A DNA stretch of 64,000 nucleotides, taken from assembly GCA_017562135.1 (NCBI GenBank), contig QEYB01001046.1:2170001-2234000 (forward strand), given 5' to 3'. A model generated the notes under the pieces. That model had not been told where the DNA came from and did no database searches. It saw only the letters and a program-made list of their open reading frames with translations. Positions 38,890 to 48,840 of this stretch are shown piece by piece. Source of the DNA: Dipylidium caninum. Lineage: Eukaryota; Platyhelminthes; Cestoda; Cyclophyllidea; Dipylidiidae. The position numbers and the translations under genes were made by a program. Each line of letters begins with the position of its first letter. Position 1 is the stretch's first letter.

Positions 38890-41258
38890 CTACTCAGCGA
38901 ATGGATTGGCATGAATCGTGATGTCCTGAATATGAATGTCGGTGAGAGGTTTGTAAGTTTTATCCTCTACAGGCGCACGTTCTAATTCATCTAGTACACC
39001 CCAACCGTCGATCACCCTGAAAAAGTGGAAGGGCATAACCTAAAACTCCAAATCTGATGATTTATAACAAAAACCTCTCCTATTGATAGGACGTACTTTC
39101 CGAATATCGAATACTTCATATCCAACATTGTCTGTTTGCTATAAGTTATGAAAAACTGCGATCCATTAGAGTCTGGCCCATTGTTGGCCATTGACACGAT
39201 ACCCCTAGCATTATGCTGGAAGAAATGTGTGAGGTCGAGCTGGCAAAGGAAAAAAAACCTTTAGCGTATCATCGAACTCGTCTTTGAACTTCTGCTTCCA
39301 GATGCTCTGACCATTCCTACCAGTACCTGAAGAGTTATTAAAAAGCCCAAATGTGCATCTGTTACTTACCTGTTGGATCGCCTGTCTGGACTATAAAACC
39401 CTTTATATTTCTATGGAAAATGCAGCCCTTGTAGTAGTCAGAGGCACAAAGAGCGAGAAAATTCTGACAAGCATACGGAAATAAAAAAAAACAAAAACAT
39501 AAGAGAAAATCGATTTGTTTGCTTTTAAAAGCTTCGATGTGGAGAGAAAAGGAGGGTAACAATTAATGGTCCGCCTTGAGAAAGTACAGGCTTGGACACG
39601 GCAGATGGCTGAGTAATGTTTTTTGTCATTGCGGGAAGGCCCCAGATATTTGATTGAGACCGTGATCCCGCTAAAACGTGTTCCATTTTGTAAATAACGC
39701 CCATAAATTCGTGCCAGTCATCGGCGCTGATGCCATGAGTTATGTTCCATTCTGGAACAAAGGGATTAGGACAGTGTAAAAATGGCTCCTGGTTTGTCTG
39801 GTAATCCCGAGGTAAAATTCTGCCAGATCGGAGGCATAATGTACTGTTTTGGGGTTGTTGGGCACGAAGAAAGACAAAGAACTCGCGTAACAGCTCCGGC
39901 GCCTCGGCGGGGCAGCGCGGATGTTCGCCAGTTGGAATAAACATCTGCTCGGGCACAGATAGTCCATCCCTCAGAATGAGGTACTCCAAAGCTGGAGCCT
40001 GTCCAGCTACAACTTGAAGGAATGAGACCAACAGAACAGTAAGCTTGTAGTTAGTGAAGCCGAAAGAGGGCCCGTAGCGAGTGATCTGAACGCCACGCAT
40101 GAGAAATTTGAGAGCACTTGCAAGGTATAGGAAAACAGGCACCTGGGTGACCAGCATGCGCATCCAATAAGCAGCGTGCAGCACCAATCTAGTGTTGTCC
40201 GAATTACAACAGCTTCGAGAAATGTCCACACCCACACCTAGACACTTGTGCCGCGCATAATTGATAATAGGTGTGCGGCCACAAAACACCCTTGAACCGG
40301 GGGCACTCAAGGGATCGAGACGATTGAGGAGGCATCGCACGGGGGCGAGGAGGTGATAATTGGTTTGGCCACTATAACCCAGTAACTTCTGCAGTATAGA
40401 CAAACCGGAGGTGAAGGAGCACTGACGGTTAGTCATTGAATTGGGATAAAACTGAGCAAAGGATTGTAGCCTAGGAGAAACTTCGAGACCTAGTTCCATC
40501 ACCACGTCCAAGTCGCTAGTATTAGAACCAAGTCCATTGACAGCTGAGCCGAAAGGGAAGACGGAAGTACCGGGTCTAATGGCGTTGAGAACCTCGGAAA
40601 GGCTCTCTGAAAATGTGAAAAGAGCGAGTCGGAAAGGATGGCGGAGGATTGTATGGTCGACCAATGCTTGCATTTGACCTAGAAGTGAGTCCTGTCGAAG
40701 AAGAATTTTTTCCAGTTTGAAACAGGTAGGCGGATCAGGTTGGAACTTAACTATGCTTTCGTCAAAATATTCTGAAGCCGAAGAGGTAGGCCAAATGGAC
40801 GGATCTGAGCAGACGCGATAGAATGGGAGGCTAAATTTACTAGTGCTGCCATCGGCCCCAAGAAATGGAAGATATGCACGAGGGAAAGTGCGAATCTGAC
40901 GAAGAGCTTTTTGTAGCGAGGCCTGAGAGTGCGATTGGAGGAGGAGAAGGCCGCTGCCCTTCTTCCAGTAGTATACACGTTCAAGATCGCTTGAGGCCTC
41001 TTGAAAGAGGGTCAGAACGCGCTGCAGACAGGCAGGTGCGACGGTCAAACAAACACAACGTCGAGCGCACTCCAAATAGGCGTTAAGATTCATTGGGAAA
41101 GTTATAGTGCGGTTGAGATATAAGGTACAATGCCGTGCGTATGATAAACAGAGAACGAAGAAAAGAAGGTTCTAACAGCTCACCTCAGAGGCAAGTGGTG
41201 CTTGCATACAAAAGAGTTCTATCTTAATGTCCCCTAGGTCTGTGTGTAGTGTTACCGC
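38890..41258 (-). CDS. PPIL3: Cyclophilin-type peptidyl-prolyl isomerase, PPIL3; no genomic ATG found
   Basis: Cyclophilin-like peptidyl-prolyl isomerase associated with the spliceosome in other animals. Exons 41258-41184, 39463-39370, 39326-39259, 39215-39097 and 39016-38890 encode 160 codons plus stop; the human protein as I recall it is 161 residues. Motifs: AVTLHTDLGDIKIELF, NFLALCASDYYKGCIFHR, FIVQTGDPTGTG, SMANNGPDSNGSQFFITY, DELERAPVEDKTY, DITIHANPFAE. Only the initiator Met is missing: the first coding exon starts exactly at Ala-2 after a TTTTAG acceptor, with an in-frame TAG just before it. An AUG from a spliced leader or an unseen exon ending in ATG is needed. The first intron (39464-41183) holds the whole MTPAP gene on the same strand. 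Confidence 0.93.
39525..41093 (-). CDS. MTPAP: Mitochondrial poly(A) RNA polymerase, intronless and nested in PPIL3 intron 1
   Basis: Non-canonical poly(A) polymerase of the MTPAP/TUT family, which in animals adenylates mitochondrial mRNAs. One uninterrupted 522-codon frame. The nucleotidyltransferase signature is intact: FGSAVNGLGSNTSDLDVVME with Gly-Ser at 182-183 and Asp-Leu-Asp at 194-196. A third acidic position is likely in GVGVDISRSCC. The central ARHKCLGVG, YGPSFGFTNYKLTVLLVSFL, PELLREFFVFLR, HCPNPFVPEWNITHGIS and NIWGL segments follow the MTPAP order, and length is near the human 582. The N-terminus is basic with few acids, consistent with mitochondrial import but not proof. It lies between PPIL3 exons 1 and 2 on the same strand; no minus-strand AATAAA occurs between its stop and PPIL3 exon 2, 61 nt on. 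TUTase relatives are a less likely reading. Confidence 0.9.
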   Translation of the reverse strand: MNLNAYLECARRCVCLTVAPACLQRVLTLFQEASSDLERVYYWKKGSGLLLLQSHSQASLQKALRQIRTFPRAYLPFLGADGSTSKFSLPFYRVCSDPSIWPTSSASEYFDESIVKFQPDPPTCFKLEKILLRQDSLLGQMQALVDHTILRHPFRLALFTFSESLSEVLNAIRPGTSVFPFGSAVNGLGSNTSDLDVVMELGLEVSPRLQSFAQFYPNSMTNRQCSFTSGLSILQKLLGYSGQTNYHLLAPVRCLLNRLDPLSAPGSRVFCGRTPIINYARHKCLGVGVDISRSCCNSDNTRLVLHAAYWMRMLVTQVPVFLYLASALKFLMRGVQITRYGPSFGFTNYKLTVLLVSFLQVVAGQAPALEYLILRDGLSVPEQMFIPTGEHPRCPAEAPELLREFFVFLRAQQPQNSTLCLRSGRILPRDYQTNQEPFLHCPNPFVPEWNITHGISADDWHEFMGVIYKMEHVLAGSRSQSNIWGLPAMTKNITQPSAVSKPVLSQGGPLIVTLLFSPHRSF

Positions 41259-41275
41259 CTAAAATGTGGAAAGAT
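41259..41275 (-). promoter_or_regulatory. 3' splice acceptor, probable trans-splice site of PPIL3
   Basis: Minus-strand AAATCTTTCCACATTTTAG, with AG at 41260-41259, directly precedes codon 2 (GCG) of PPIL3 in phase 0. Some flatworm spliced leaders end in AUG, which joined here would give Met-Ala-Val-Thr-Leu, the expected N-terminus. Confidence 0.55.
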
Positions 41276-41558
41276 TTAAAAGGAATGACAATTACGTGCA
41301 CGTAGATGAAGTTGCAAGAGGCATTATAGAAAGCACCTATTACAGACTGGCCAAGGTATATGCACAGGACTATCCATGTAAATTTTCAAATGACTAACAA
41401 TAGCGGAATGATACAATATCCCACTTGGTCTTGAAAGGTTTGACCAGCCCACAAAAAATCGGTCACACAAATCAGAAATCGTAGACACGTAGTAACAAAT
41501 TTAATACAAACAAAATAGTGTGGGTAAAAAAGCGAGGTTAACGAAAAGACGGAGGAAC

Positions 41559-42578
41559 CTAGCGAGTGTTAGCAGGAAGACTCGATTCAACATAACCATG
41601 AATGAAAGGCAGACCTGTGCAGACCTCAGACTGATAGTTGCGATAGGCATCACCAAAGAAGGCTAACAAACTGCGTTCCTCTGAGAACACCCTATCGCGG
41701 ATAAAAATGTATGCGGCCACAGGGTAGATGAGGGAACAGAGAGGGTTGACCAGGAGCAACTGGGTCCCAAGGCTCCAGAAAAACCACCCAGCGTAAGCGG
41801 GATGTCTGCACCACGCGTAGACTCCATTTCGAACCAAACGATGGTCACTTCGCCACACATGTTCAACATAGTGTGAAAAGTTGTCCGCTGCCGTCCACAT
41901 TGCCAATTTGCGGAAAGTCTCGCCTGCTACACAGACGAGTAGCCCGATAATATTGAACCATAGTAATGAGGTATATTTGGCAGGCCATAAGAACACCTCC
42001 ACCCAATATTCGATGAAACTGAGGGCCATGGCACCTAAATACTCGGGACTATGATCCAGCAGGTAGAGGTCAATGTCGGATTGCGAAGGCTTCGTGATGG
42101 CAACAACAAAAAATTCAGACCAGTGAAAGAAAGCAAGGAAGGTGAGATATGTCCCGAAAGGCCATACGGTACGAGGGATAGAGAGGTCTTTGAGGGCGTG
42201 GAAGACCAAAAGAAGACCGAATAGGAACATTCCTCCGAGGCAAAATGCAATAGAATAATTTTGACGATACTCGTAGCAAACAAGATTCCAGCCACGAGTG
42301 GTGAAAGGGGAAAAGAAGCTGTTTAAATGAGGTAAGAGAGTGTAAGAGATAAAGAGAAGAGAAGTAAAGGCGGCAAAAATGATGAAAAAAGAGGAAATGC
42401 AAAAAAAGGTAGTGTAGGCTAAAAGGATATAATCAATGACGAGAAGAGAAAAAACACCTAAAGAAAAGCCAACAATTGAGGTCGAAGCAGGCCGGGGAAG
42501 AACATCAAAGGACATGGTTCGATAAGGGAATCTAAAAATGTAAACTGTGATTATGACCCAGTAAATAAAAGACCACAT
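41559..42578 (-). CDS. ICMT: Isoprenylcysteine carboxyl methyltransferase (ICMT)
   Basis: Endoplasmic-reticulum membrane enzyme that methylates the C-terminal prenylcysteine of CAAX proteins such as Ras and Rho, using S-adenosylmethionine. A single exon encodes 339 codons with many hydrophobic segments. Family motifs: FFHWSEFFVVA (150-160), DHSPEYLGAMALSFIEYW (175-192), GETFRKLAMWTAADNFSH (219-236), the catalytic RLVRNGVYAWCRHPAYAGWF (248-266), NPLCSLIYPVAAY, RDR-SEE (294-301) and TGLPFIHGYV. Met-1 is taken as the longest frame; Met-22 (42515) is an alternative that better fits the usual N-terminal length. It heads the same-strand run with PPIL3, 300 nt downstream, and is divergent from EFCAB2. 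Confidence 0.95.
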   Translation of the reverse strand: MWSFIYWVIITVYIFRFPYRTMSFDVLPRPASTSIVGFSLGVFSLLVIDYILLAYTTFFCISSFFIIFAAFTSLLFISYTLLPHLNSFFSPFTTRGWNLVCYEYRQNYSIAFCLGGMFLFGLLLVFHALKDLSIPRTVWPFGTYLTFLAFFHWSEFFVVAITKPSQSDIDLYLLDHSPEYLGAMALSFIEYWVEVFLWPAKYTSLLWFNIIGLLVCVAGETFRKLAMWTAADNFSHYVEHVWRSDHRLVRNGVYAWCRHPAYAGWFFWSLGTQLLLVNPLCSLIYPVAAYIFIRDRVFSEERSLLAFFGDAYRNYQSEVCTGLPFIHGYVESSLPANTR

Positions 42579-43255
42579 TTGGACTCAACTATGCAAAATA
42601 TGTTTTGCAGTCAATTGCTGGATAACAGGCCTACAAAAGTACTTTTCTTATGAAAAAAAAAGACATGAGATCCCCAGCATGGGCAGTAAACAACAAATGA
42701 ATATTAGGACCCCGTTCCTAACTCCTAAGTTCATTGGGCCCTAGATTACAGGGGAGCCTGGTAAGTGAACTAAGTCGTTTGCGGCACATTACGCTTTAAA
42801 GACATCAGACTCCATTCGACGGGAAGCAAAATACTTTGTACAAAGACTCGCGAAAGCAATCCAAATGGTTCGCGAAGGAAAAATTAACCAACACATTGAA
42901 ATCTTAGGAATCAAATCAGTAGAGACTACATACCTATGCGCCAGCTTAGCGGCACTAAAGGGGCGGTACCCACGGGCGGGCATCAATCGTTCTGTTTAAT
43001 ATTTGAAAAACTACCAACCGTGAATTCATAAAGGGTGAGAGTTATAGGTATTTATGTAATCAATACCCATAAGTTATTCATAAATGTTCCCCGAGAAAGT
43101 TACCACAATGGTATTGTATGACAATTTATTGTTCTTTAGTAAGAACACAAAAGGTCATTGAGCATTATTATATGAGTATGTGTAGAAGTTCGTTATGGAT
43201 GGCGTAAATTATGCGTGTTCCTGTTTGAGTTATTTGAAGCCATGGTGTCAAAGCC
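42579..43255. other. shared upstream region of divergent ICMT and EFCAB2
   Basis: 677 nt separate the two start codons, which point away from each other. No coding sequence is supported here; it is a candidate bidirectional promoter. Confidence 0.45.
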
Positions 43256-43892
43256 ATGGCGTCAGAAATGACTGCGTCCGCAGCGGGTAATATATTTGAT
43301 CCCGGTACGTCCCTCACGGCTGGTTCATTTCCAAGTCAGAACTGGAAAATCTTGATAGGAAGATATTTGAAGCATTTGATTTATTTGATCACGAACGGAA
43401 CAAAACCGTGGATTCTCGTGAACTCGGCACAATAGTTCGCAGTCTCGGTTTATGTCCATCAGAAGCTGAATTACAAGAGCTTCACACCAAAGTAGGACAC
43501 TTTTTCCACATTTTAAGCTTGAAAATGTTCCACCAAATGGTTACATAAATTATGAGAACTTTCTACCGGTGTTGGGGCAGCTAATAATAGAAAAGAAGTA
43601 GATTTTTTAAAATAACATTTTAAGGTACTCCATCCTTTCCGAGGACGAACTTGTAAGAGCCTTTCAGGTTTTTGACCCTGAAAAGACGGGAATCATTGAT
43701 CCAGATATTCTAGAGGAGCATATGATGAATGAAGGTGCAGTTCAAAATTAGTCAATTTAATAGTCAACAGGTGAAAAGTTTTCTCGAGACGAAATGGACG
43801 AAATGCTTGCTACTGCAGTGGATGTACAGAAGAACGGCATAAATTATAGGGAGTATGCGATTATCCTTGCTAGCAAAACAAAAATAAACTAA
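43256..43892 (+). CDS. EFCAB2: EF-hand protein EFCAB2 / dynein regulatory complex subunit 8
   Basis: Calmodulin-like subunit of the nexin-dynein regulatory complex in motile cilia. Exons 43256-43304, 43340-43491, 43518-43597, 43625-43734 and 43771-43892 give 170 codons plus stop, close to the family length. Readable blocks: KIFEAFDLFDHERNKTVDSR, LGTIVRSLGLCPSEAELQEL, NGYINYENFLPVLGQLI, YSILSEDELVRAFQVFDPEK, MMNEGEKFSRDEMDEMLATA, NGINYREYAIIL. The loops are degenerate, as in the family. All four introns are tiny: 35, 26, 27 and 36 nt. The start (GCCATGG) is the only ATG that gives the family frame. An AATAAA overlaps the last codons (43883-43888). An earlier out-of-frame ATG at 43242 precedes it. 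Confidence 0.92.
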
Positions 43893-45524
43893 AAAGCCCA
43901 GTTATGGTTACTTTCTCTACTTCCCGCAAATCGGTTTTGTAGGCTTGTGGTCATTTCATTTGGGACCTTAATCAATTTACGCTTGCTTCTGAACCAACCA
44001 TCAGAAATATCCCGGTGCCGTTTACCTTAGATTCGTTTAGATATCCTTTATTCCCGATTTGCTACAGATTTGTTTAAAAGTCGATCATTCATCCAGATAT
44101 CCAAATACTATTCGTGTATGACCGTTTCTTTTGCTGTAAAATCCTTTGCGGAGAAATCGTAAACCGGAGTTGCCTAGATCTCTCTGGAGTCCCTAAATCT
44201 TATTAAGAGGCCTCTGAGGAAAATGCGTCATTTGACGCGGCCAAACACAGTTTGTTAATTTGCTATGACTCCACTTTGGGTTGAGATGAAAGTCTTTTAA
44301 GGCATTGTACCCAATCAAAAACTCAAGGAGCATTCTTTTATTTGCGATCCTCTATTGTGTTTTTATGCATTTGTCCTCATCACCTTGGTCTGAATTCATA
44401 ACGTCTTTTAGTATAACGTTCTGCTTAGTGACTGGGTAATACCAATTAGTTTGACGAGTGACTATTCTTCTTAGGTGTTTTATTCTATTGCCCTACTCAA
44501 GGCCGTGTGCGAAGGTAACTTTAGTTAGAGGAATTGCTTTCTTAAGTTTGTGTGAATAGACGTAAGGACTGTGCCCTGTGAACTTCACAATCTAACCTAC
44601 TTTTCAAATGCATTTGATCGTGTGGTTACCATAACCTGTCGATGCTCGTGAAGCATTGCATGATGTATTCACATAAGCTCAATATAAGGCCTGAGTGCGA
44701 ATAAAGGTGGTTTTTGTGCAGCGTTAACTACCCCTTGAATATTGCAGATCCTCATTTGAATTAATCGAGTTAGCTATTGCCGGTAAGTCACCCGAATCTA
44801 ACCCGTAGCATAATGCGCCTAGCACTTAAGGATGCAAAAAGGACGATTGCCACTGTGACCATAAACAATTGAAGATTGCCTCTTCTTCGGAGTAATGGCG
44901 TGTTTAATAAATTATCCACTTAAACGGATGTTTCTGGCACCTATCACAAAGGATGACAAGTAAGTGAGCGAAACGCTAGGTGTTGGTGAGGGCAAAGACG
45001 ATCAGGTTTGATCAGTTCAAGAGAAAGTTTAAAAGGACTTTTAAATTCAGTTAAGAGGGTTAACACTTTAAAGTAGCTGAACTGGAGTTTGCCTTTCCCT
45101 TGGATACTAAGCGATTTAAACCGATATATGATCTGCTTCCTCACTAATAGGTTTTGAGTTCTAGCGTTACTAAATGGCACAACCCGACTTCAGTGAAATG
45201 TAAGGGACTACAAAATCTTATAAACACTGAGACTCCGGTCGTAATTGGAGAAAGTCAATAATTGCTTAGTACGACAACGCGAGATCTTTGACACCCCTTT
45301 TCTAACAAGTAGGCAGGATGGGAACTTTTCTTCGAAACCAGATTAGCAAATTAAAGATATTTGGAAGTGACCATTATCTTTTCATAACTCCTACAATTGT
45401 CAGCTATCGTCATTTGTGAGTGGCCATTATCGTTTATTTATCTAAGAAGCTACAAATGATGCAAATCTCCAGGTAATTTGAAAGACCTGAGATATGGCTT
45501 TATAAGCTGAGGAACGAATAGAGA
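43893..45524. other. intergenic, convergent EFCAB2 and GLOD4 3' ends
   Basis: No gene is supported between the two convergent stop codons. Short open frames such as minus 44944-45180 show no domain. Confidence 0.5.
45433..45438 (-). promoter_or_regulatory. AATAAA signal of GLOD4
   Basis: A minus-strand AATAAA lies about 87 nt beyond the GLOD4 stop at 45525-45527. Confidence 0.45.
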
Positions 45525-47259
45525 TCACTGTGATTTCTTGCCACCATGTCGGTAAAACCAAGAGTCGCTGTGGTCTTCTGCAATGGCCCTCTCCAGTAGC
45601 TCTTCCGCATTTGGATCCACCTGCGAGAGGCTGCGGAAGGCTTCCGCACCAACGAAGCAAATCTCATGCCCGTCCTAAAAATGTACGTAAAAGGGTGCTT
45701 TACTTATTACAACTTTTTTTCTGCATAAGAGCACAAAACGGGTCCAACCCATCGGAAAACAGAGAGGAGGGGTTGAGAAAAGGTAACTTCGCAACCGCTT
45801 TTTTTCGTTTGGAAAAGCTCAGAAGAGGTATTCAGGTTAAATTAACTGTGGATAAGCAACGATTAAGAAAATAAAACCTCAAAGGGTAATAAACACATAT
45901 AACAGCCAAACACCGACATTGTGAACGCAAAATAGTTGCAAGTGACATCTCATTCATTTCAGGCACCACATTGCCGCCGGTTGCAGTGAACAATAGCGCA
46001 ATCCACTCAGGGTAATACGTAAGCAGTAGAAGCGCAGATCCATGAGAAATTAATGGAAAAGTTAAAATACCTTTTACACAATGGAATGATAGAAAATTTG
46101 TAAAATGCTGTAGATAAGGAGAATGTAGATGAAAAATTGCAACACGACAGTATGACTTCTAGCCACAGCTACTTTAGGAGGCGTTTGCGAAAAGAACATA
46201 ACACCCTTCTTTACCTTCGTCAAAACACAACGTTTTGATACAAAAACGATATACAAAGCACTTGTTTTGATATGGCGTCGCCAAAACTTGGATTTGTTCA
46301 TGGCCTGTTAAAATGTTTCGATAAACGGGGCCCGTCAACTCACAGGATCTGCAAGGATTACCACTTCAACAGTGGCCTTTCCTGGGGTATCCAGGCTGAC
46401 CAACTTTGTAAGAATCGTCTCGTGATCTTTCACCATTCTATCCTGCAATGGTGCAAGCTAAAACAAAATGCGTCAAAAGACAAGATTGTCAGTATATAGC
46501 ATTAATTTGCAACGTGAAAATAATTTTTAATGACTACCACAGACTTAAGAACAGCTCACTTGGTCTTTAGGACAGGCAAAAGCAACCCTGCCATAGGCTT
46601 GGCCACGGTCAAGTGCCTGTTGAGCAAGCGTAAGTTGCAGTTGGCATTGATCAAGGCCAAAAGCGAATGTTGCGTGTTTGGCAGAAGACTCCAACAACGT
46701 CATACCACATTTTTTCGACCAATATTCTAAATGGAACACTAAGAAATCAGAAAAAAGTTTACCGATCGACCTGTTCAAATTTGTGGAGGCAAGTTCCAGT
46801 TTTCTCACAGGGTCATGAGAGTTGGACTTCTCATTATGTATAAAAAAGCGATATCCCGCTGGATCAATTACTTCGAGAAATTCTCCGTCCTTTGTTGTGG
46901 ATAAAGTTGGGTCAGATGTAACGTGCTTGTAGATGTCAGGGGAGTATATGTGGATTGCAATAAAGTCATTACCATGTTGGTAGCTACCGATTCCGTAATT
47001 GTAGGTAAGTTCAAGAACGAAATACATATCTTCTGGCCCATAGCCAACCATTGTTTTACTCCATTTGGCATCGTAAGGCCTGGTCGATGAAAAAATAAAT
47101 TAAGAAAATTATTCCAAAGTACCCATTGCACGCGGCCTTACAGCCTTCATCAAATTCTTCGTGACGAAGGACTTTCATTCCAAGAACGTCCTTGTAAAAT
47201 TTTATTGCTTTCTCACGATTGGGAATTTTGAAAACATAGTGGAGGGCTCGGGCGGTCAT
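45525..47259 (-). CDS. GLOD4: Glyoxalase domain-containing protein 4
   Basis: Two-module vicinal-oxygen-chelate protein of the glyoxalase superfamily; its enzymatic role is not established. Exons 47259-47123, 47079-46763, 46726-46560, 46457-46344 and 45674-45525 give 294 codons plus stop, matching the family. Blocks: [137 protein letters not shown]. The second intron (46727-46762) is 36 nt, has no stop and is a multiple of three, so a naive reading keeps 12 extra residues between LNRSI and YWSKKCGM. The first intron is 43 nt. Confidence 0.95.
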
Positions 47260-48521
47260 CTTTAACTAAAAACAGCATCTAGAAGTGTTAGAATGTGTTT
47301 GCGCAAAAAAAAAACTATAGAAAAATACATAGGGTATCTAACATACCGTAGCACTTTAAAGTTTGTATTTAAACAGAGATTAATAACTCTGCCTTTTAAC
47401 GTTACCGTTCGCCATAGGCATTTCAAGCACTTCTATACAAATGCTAATTGACCATTATACACTATGTCGGATTAGCACAATGTGAAGAGTAATTCACACC
47501 ACAATAGGAATGGGTTAAAACACTTCTGCAAGAAAGATCAACATATTCCTAAGTGCTCATAATTAATCGCCCATAAATCAGGACCTTTAATATTGTCATA
47601 TGTTAATGAATAGCTATCTGTGGTCGTTGGATAACAAGAAGTCAAAAAAACAAGTCATTATCAAAAGCTGAAGACAAGCGTGAGCCGAAGCTTTTCGTTG
47701 AAATAAAATTAGAATATGATTTGCTATAAGAAACCAAAAAACGCCTTGAAGAAGAATAAAATGTAGCCGAGATATCGGGCGAAAGCTACCACACAGTTAC
47801 AGTACGCGCCCGCTTCCAACTAGACCTTGAAGTGACAAATCGTTTTGTCAAAGATGAATAGATCGTTTGTTAAGGAGATAGAAATGGTTAATTACATTCA
47901 ATAAAATACGGAAATCCCAGCAAAAGGGCAAACGGAAGTTTATTTCTATTTCATGAAGTGTATTTATTCATTCATTCTTAGTGTAGGTTAGAACAACTAA
48001 AGAAATTAGTATTTTGTTGAAGCTTACTAAGTTTCCTTGGAGCCTGCTTATATTATTTGAGTACTGGGAGGCTGTTGACCCATAGACGGTTTGGCCAAAA
48101 GCTGATACCAAGGAGAATGTGTGTTAGGCGTGAACATTTTCAGTGCCACTCTACTGGTGACCAAATGGGAACCCTCTAGTTTGAGCAAAACTGTCCTCTT
48201 TACCGCAGACGGGGAATTCCTTAAAATCACCCCTAGGCTATTGAACCGCTATTTCACCGGAAATAGCAAGTGATGAGCAAAGGTAGGTAATGTATAAGTT
48301 CCCACAGAGGTACATTGCAGGCATTATTTCGCCCCGTGTTAATTGCACTCACGGTAAGCCAGATTATCGAGCAAATAATTATAAGTCCTACGCCTCCGAT
48401 TTCGTTCTTATCAGAACCGCATATTTGCGTCCGATTGCAGTAATTTATAACAACACAATCTTATTCGCATATTGTCTTCTATTACTGCTATTTTCGTCTT
48501 AACTCTACCAAGACTGAAGAA
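47260..48521. other. intergenic upstream of GLOD4
   Basis: AT-rich, with no supported gene. A minus open frame at 48048-48230 has protein-like composition but no domain or splice partner. Confidence 0.4.
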
Positions 48522-48840
48522 ATGGTCCTCCGTAAACACAATTATAATTCACCCGACAGTTTCATCCATGAAGTAGAAATGCTTCTAGATGATAGACACT
48601 ACGTCCCATTTGTTCGGAAGCAGGTAGTTTTATTTCCTTTCACATATGGAAATATATAAGATAACGGCTCTATGTGCTAGAAATTTGAACTGAACGATTC
48701 TAAGTCACTTACAATTTTACTTGAAGGTTATGTTGGGACCAAAAATTGTCAATTTCCCAATTCTGAATGCTAATTTATTTGTAGAAGACAGTCAACGCCA
48801 CATTGTGGTGCTTCTTGACATCCGCAGAAACCAAGCCTAA
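48522..48840 (+). CDS. tentative small three-exon gene, 67 residues, unknown
   Basis: Three short plus-strand segments (48522-48623, 48681-48726 and 48785-48840) join in phase through introns of 57 and 58 nt with GT-AG ends to give 67 codons and a stop. The product starts MVLRKHNYNSPDSFIHEVEM and ends IVVLLDIRRNQA. It is hydrophilic with no signal peptide or membrane segment. I recognise no family, and each piece is short enough to be chance. Intron sizes suit this genome. Confidence 0.3.
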
